A stretch of 32,079 nt of DNA from an uncultured Collinsella sp. (lineage in GTDB: Bacteria; Actinomycetota; Coriobacteriia; Coriobacteriales; Coriobacteriaceae), in the NCBI GenBank assembly GCA_900549025.1, contig URMZ01000021.1, forward strand, positions 1 to 32,079. The letters run 5' to 3'. Below, piece after piece: positions 30,842-32,079 of the stretch. The notes beneath the pieces were generated by a model, which saw only the letters and a list, made by a program, of their open reading frames with translations, was not told the DNA's origin and did no database searches. The number at the start of each line of letters is the position of its first letter. Position 1 is the first letter of the stretch. The position numbers and the translations under genes were made by a program.

Positions 30842-31894
30842 TTAGTGCCTCATAAAGTGGTATTCGATCACATTGCTGTAGGGGTGACCCGGGCCCACAA
30901 TGCCCTGCGGGAACAGCGGCTGGTGCGGTGTGTCGGGGTACATCTCTGCCTCGAGGGCAAAGCCGGCGCCCCAGCCATAGTTAGCATCGTCCTTGGCGTG
31001 CTCGTCGCCCAGCCAGTTGCCGGTGTAGAGCTGCACGCCCGGGGCGGTGGTGTAGTAGTCCAGCTCACGACCGGTCCACATCTCCTCGACGTGCAGGGCG
31101 CGGCGCAGATTACGGCCGTACTGATAGCCATCGATGCACAGGCAGTGGTCGTAGCCGCGTGCCTGCTTAATCTGGGGATCGTCGGCCTCCATGCCAGGCG
31201 CGACGGGGCGCAGCTCACGGAAGTCAAACGGCGTGCCCTCGACCGGAGCGATCTCGCCGGTGGGGATATTCTGCTCGTTGATGGGCAGGTAGTGGGCAGC
31301 GTTGGCAACAAAGAAGTGCTCGCAGTCCATGCCGGCGTTATGGCCGGCAAGGTTAAAGTACGTGTGGTTGGTCATGGACACGTAGGTGGCGCGGTCGCTC
31401 TCGCAGCCATACTCGATGCGAAAGACGCCGGTGCGTGTAACGGTAAACACGGCCGTCAAGGTGCGGTTGCCGGGAAGGCCCAGTTCGCCATCCTCAAGCG
31501 AGGTGGTCATGCGCACGGCGTTATGGGCCTCGTCGAGCTCAACGTCCCACACGCGTTTATGCAGACCGTGCTCAAGATCGCTGTGCAGGTTGTTGGCGCC
31601 TTCGTTGGCCGGCATATGCCAGTCCGTACCGTCGATGGTGATCGTGGCGCCCGCGGTGCGGTTGGCCACAGGCCCGATGGTCGCGCCAAAGCAGGCGGGG
31701 TTGTCAAAGTAATCCTCGAGCTTATCGAAGCCCAGCACCACATCGCGCACGTTGCCGGGAATGTCGGGCACGTCGATACCAAGCACGGTGGCGCCATAGT
31801 CCATAATGCGAACGCAGATCTCGGGCCCGTTGAGGGTGTAACGATGAACGGGGGTACCGCACGGCGCGGTGCCGAAAAGCTCGGAAGTGATCAT
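30842..31894 (-). CDS. galM: Aldose 1-epimerase (GalM type)
   Basis: The 350-residue protein interconverts alpha and beta anomers of galactose/glucose. Motifs visible are MDYGATVLGIDVPD and GFDKLEDYFDN near the N-terminus, IGPVANRTAGA, MTNHTYFNLAGH containing the catalytic His, and a C-terminal FALEAEMYPDTPHQPLFP containing the catalytic Glu. The start at 31894 follows TTAGGAA; an ATG 20 codons upstream adds residues unlike the family. It is a second, distinct epimerase from the LacX-like protein at 27148. Confidence 0.95.
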   Translation of the reverse strand: MITSELFGTAPCGTPVHRYTLNGPEICVRIMDYGATVLGIDVPDIPGNVRDVVLGFDKLEDYFDNPACFGATIGPVANRTAGATITIDGTDWHMPANEGANNLHSDLEHGLHKRVWDVELDEAHNAVRMTTSLEDGELGLPGNRTLTAVFTVTRTGVFRIEYGCESDRATYVSMTNHTYFNLAGHNAGMDCEHFFVANAAHYLPINEQNIPTGEIAPVEGTPFDFRELRPVAPGMEADDPQIKQARGYDHCLCIDGYQYGRNLRRALHVEEMWTGRELDYYTTAPGVQLYTGNWLGDEHAKDDANYGWGAGFALEAEMYPDTPHQPLFPQGIVGPGHPYSNVIEYHFMRH

Positions 31895-32079
31895 TTGGTT
31901 CCTAACATCGAGGTATTTCCGACAAACTGTAGCGCGAACAGGCGAGATTATCACTACACCCCACTAAAGCAGGGGGTATTTTTCTCAAAAAAGTGATGAT
32001 TGGAGCTGTGCGGGCGGTAGCGCGCAGAGATGTGGTGTAAGAGGCGGGGCATGCCCCGCCTCCGCCCTTTCTTGAAAGG
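31895..32079. other. Upstream region of galM and window end
   Basis: No gene is evident. A weak hairpin, ACCCC / GGGGT, followed by T5 lies near 31958-31983 on the plus strand. A perfect 22-bp palindrome, GAGGCGGGGCA / TGCCCCGCCTC, is at 32041-32062, followed by CCTTTCTT; it is probably the terminator of a gene beyond the window edge. Confidence 0.5.

Overview
The window comes from a high-GC Gram-positive bacterium. Gene content and style point to a gut Coriobacteriia member, most likely Collinsella. The clues are a tmk-holB-ricT cluster of Firmicutes/Actinobacteria type, a mannose-family PTS feeding an amino-sugar pathway, strong codon bias toward G/C, and many short palindromic intergenic repeats. 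This assignment is inference from family content; no 16S or other marker is present.

Positions 1-8168 are mostly housekeeping. A zinc-ribbon membrane protein is encoded on the minus strand. It is followed on the plus strand by a serine-hydrolase lipoprotein, then the tight operon thymidylate kinase, DNA polymerase III delta-prime and RicT (with a long Arg/Gly-rich tail). ComF overlaps a probable Vsr/DUF559-fold nuclease. Positions 8169-8900 are non-coding and contain a MITE-like element with 47-bp inverted ends, two hairpins, a promoter and a long leader for an orphan solute-binding lipoprotein. Positions 10229-16485 carry hibernation factor HPF, a DegV protein, a four-gene operon (dehydrogenase with a Cys/His-rich tail, small membrane protein, HEAT-repeat protein, isocitrate dehydrogenase) and a membrane-anchored SurA_N-like protein. 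A complete IS3-family element (16526-18018) follows, with an A7 slippery frameshift site, a stimulatory hairpin and a hairpin that buries the orfA ribosome-binding site. Next comes a minus-strand DUF2975/HTH pair.

Positions 18976-30619 form an amino-sugar utilisation island. An AT-rich control region of about 660 bp rich in dyads precedes a PTS operon (EIIA, YajC-like, EIIB, EIIC, EIID). It is followed by a GntR/UTRA regulator, AgaS-type isomerase/deaminase, NagA-type deacetylase, a flavodoxin-like protein (minus strand), a LacX-like aldose epimerase, LacC-type tagatose-6-phosphate kinase, a decayed second nagA, and a YhcH/YiaL-type protein. After tRNA-Thr(CGU) comes a second EIIB whose phospho-acceptor His is Tyr. 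The same 13-nt half of a GntR-like operator (TGGTTACTACCAG) lies in front of both the PTS operon and agaS. The inferred route is uptake of GalNAc (or a related amino sugar) as the 6-phosphate, deacetylation, deamination/isomerisation to tagatose-6-phosphate, and phosphorylation by LacC. The aldolase that would finish the pathway is not in the window. A minus-strand galM closes the window.

No CRISPR array, phage module or obvious defence island is visible. The most noteworthy items are the shared operator, the His-to-Tyr EIIB whose 3' end is made of a palindromic repeat, the nagA remnant, the metal-binding-like tail on the dehydrogenase, the MITE-like element, and two independent cases in which a hairpin arm carries the Shine-Dalgarno sequence.
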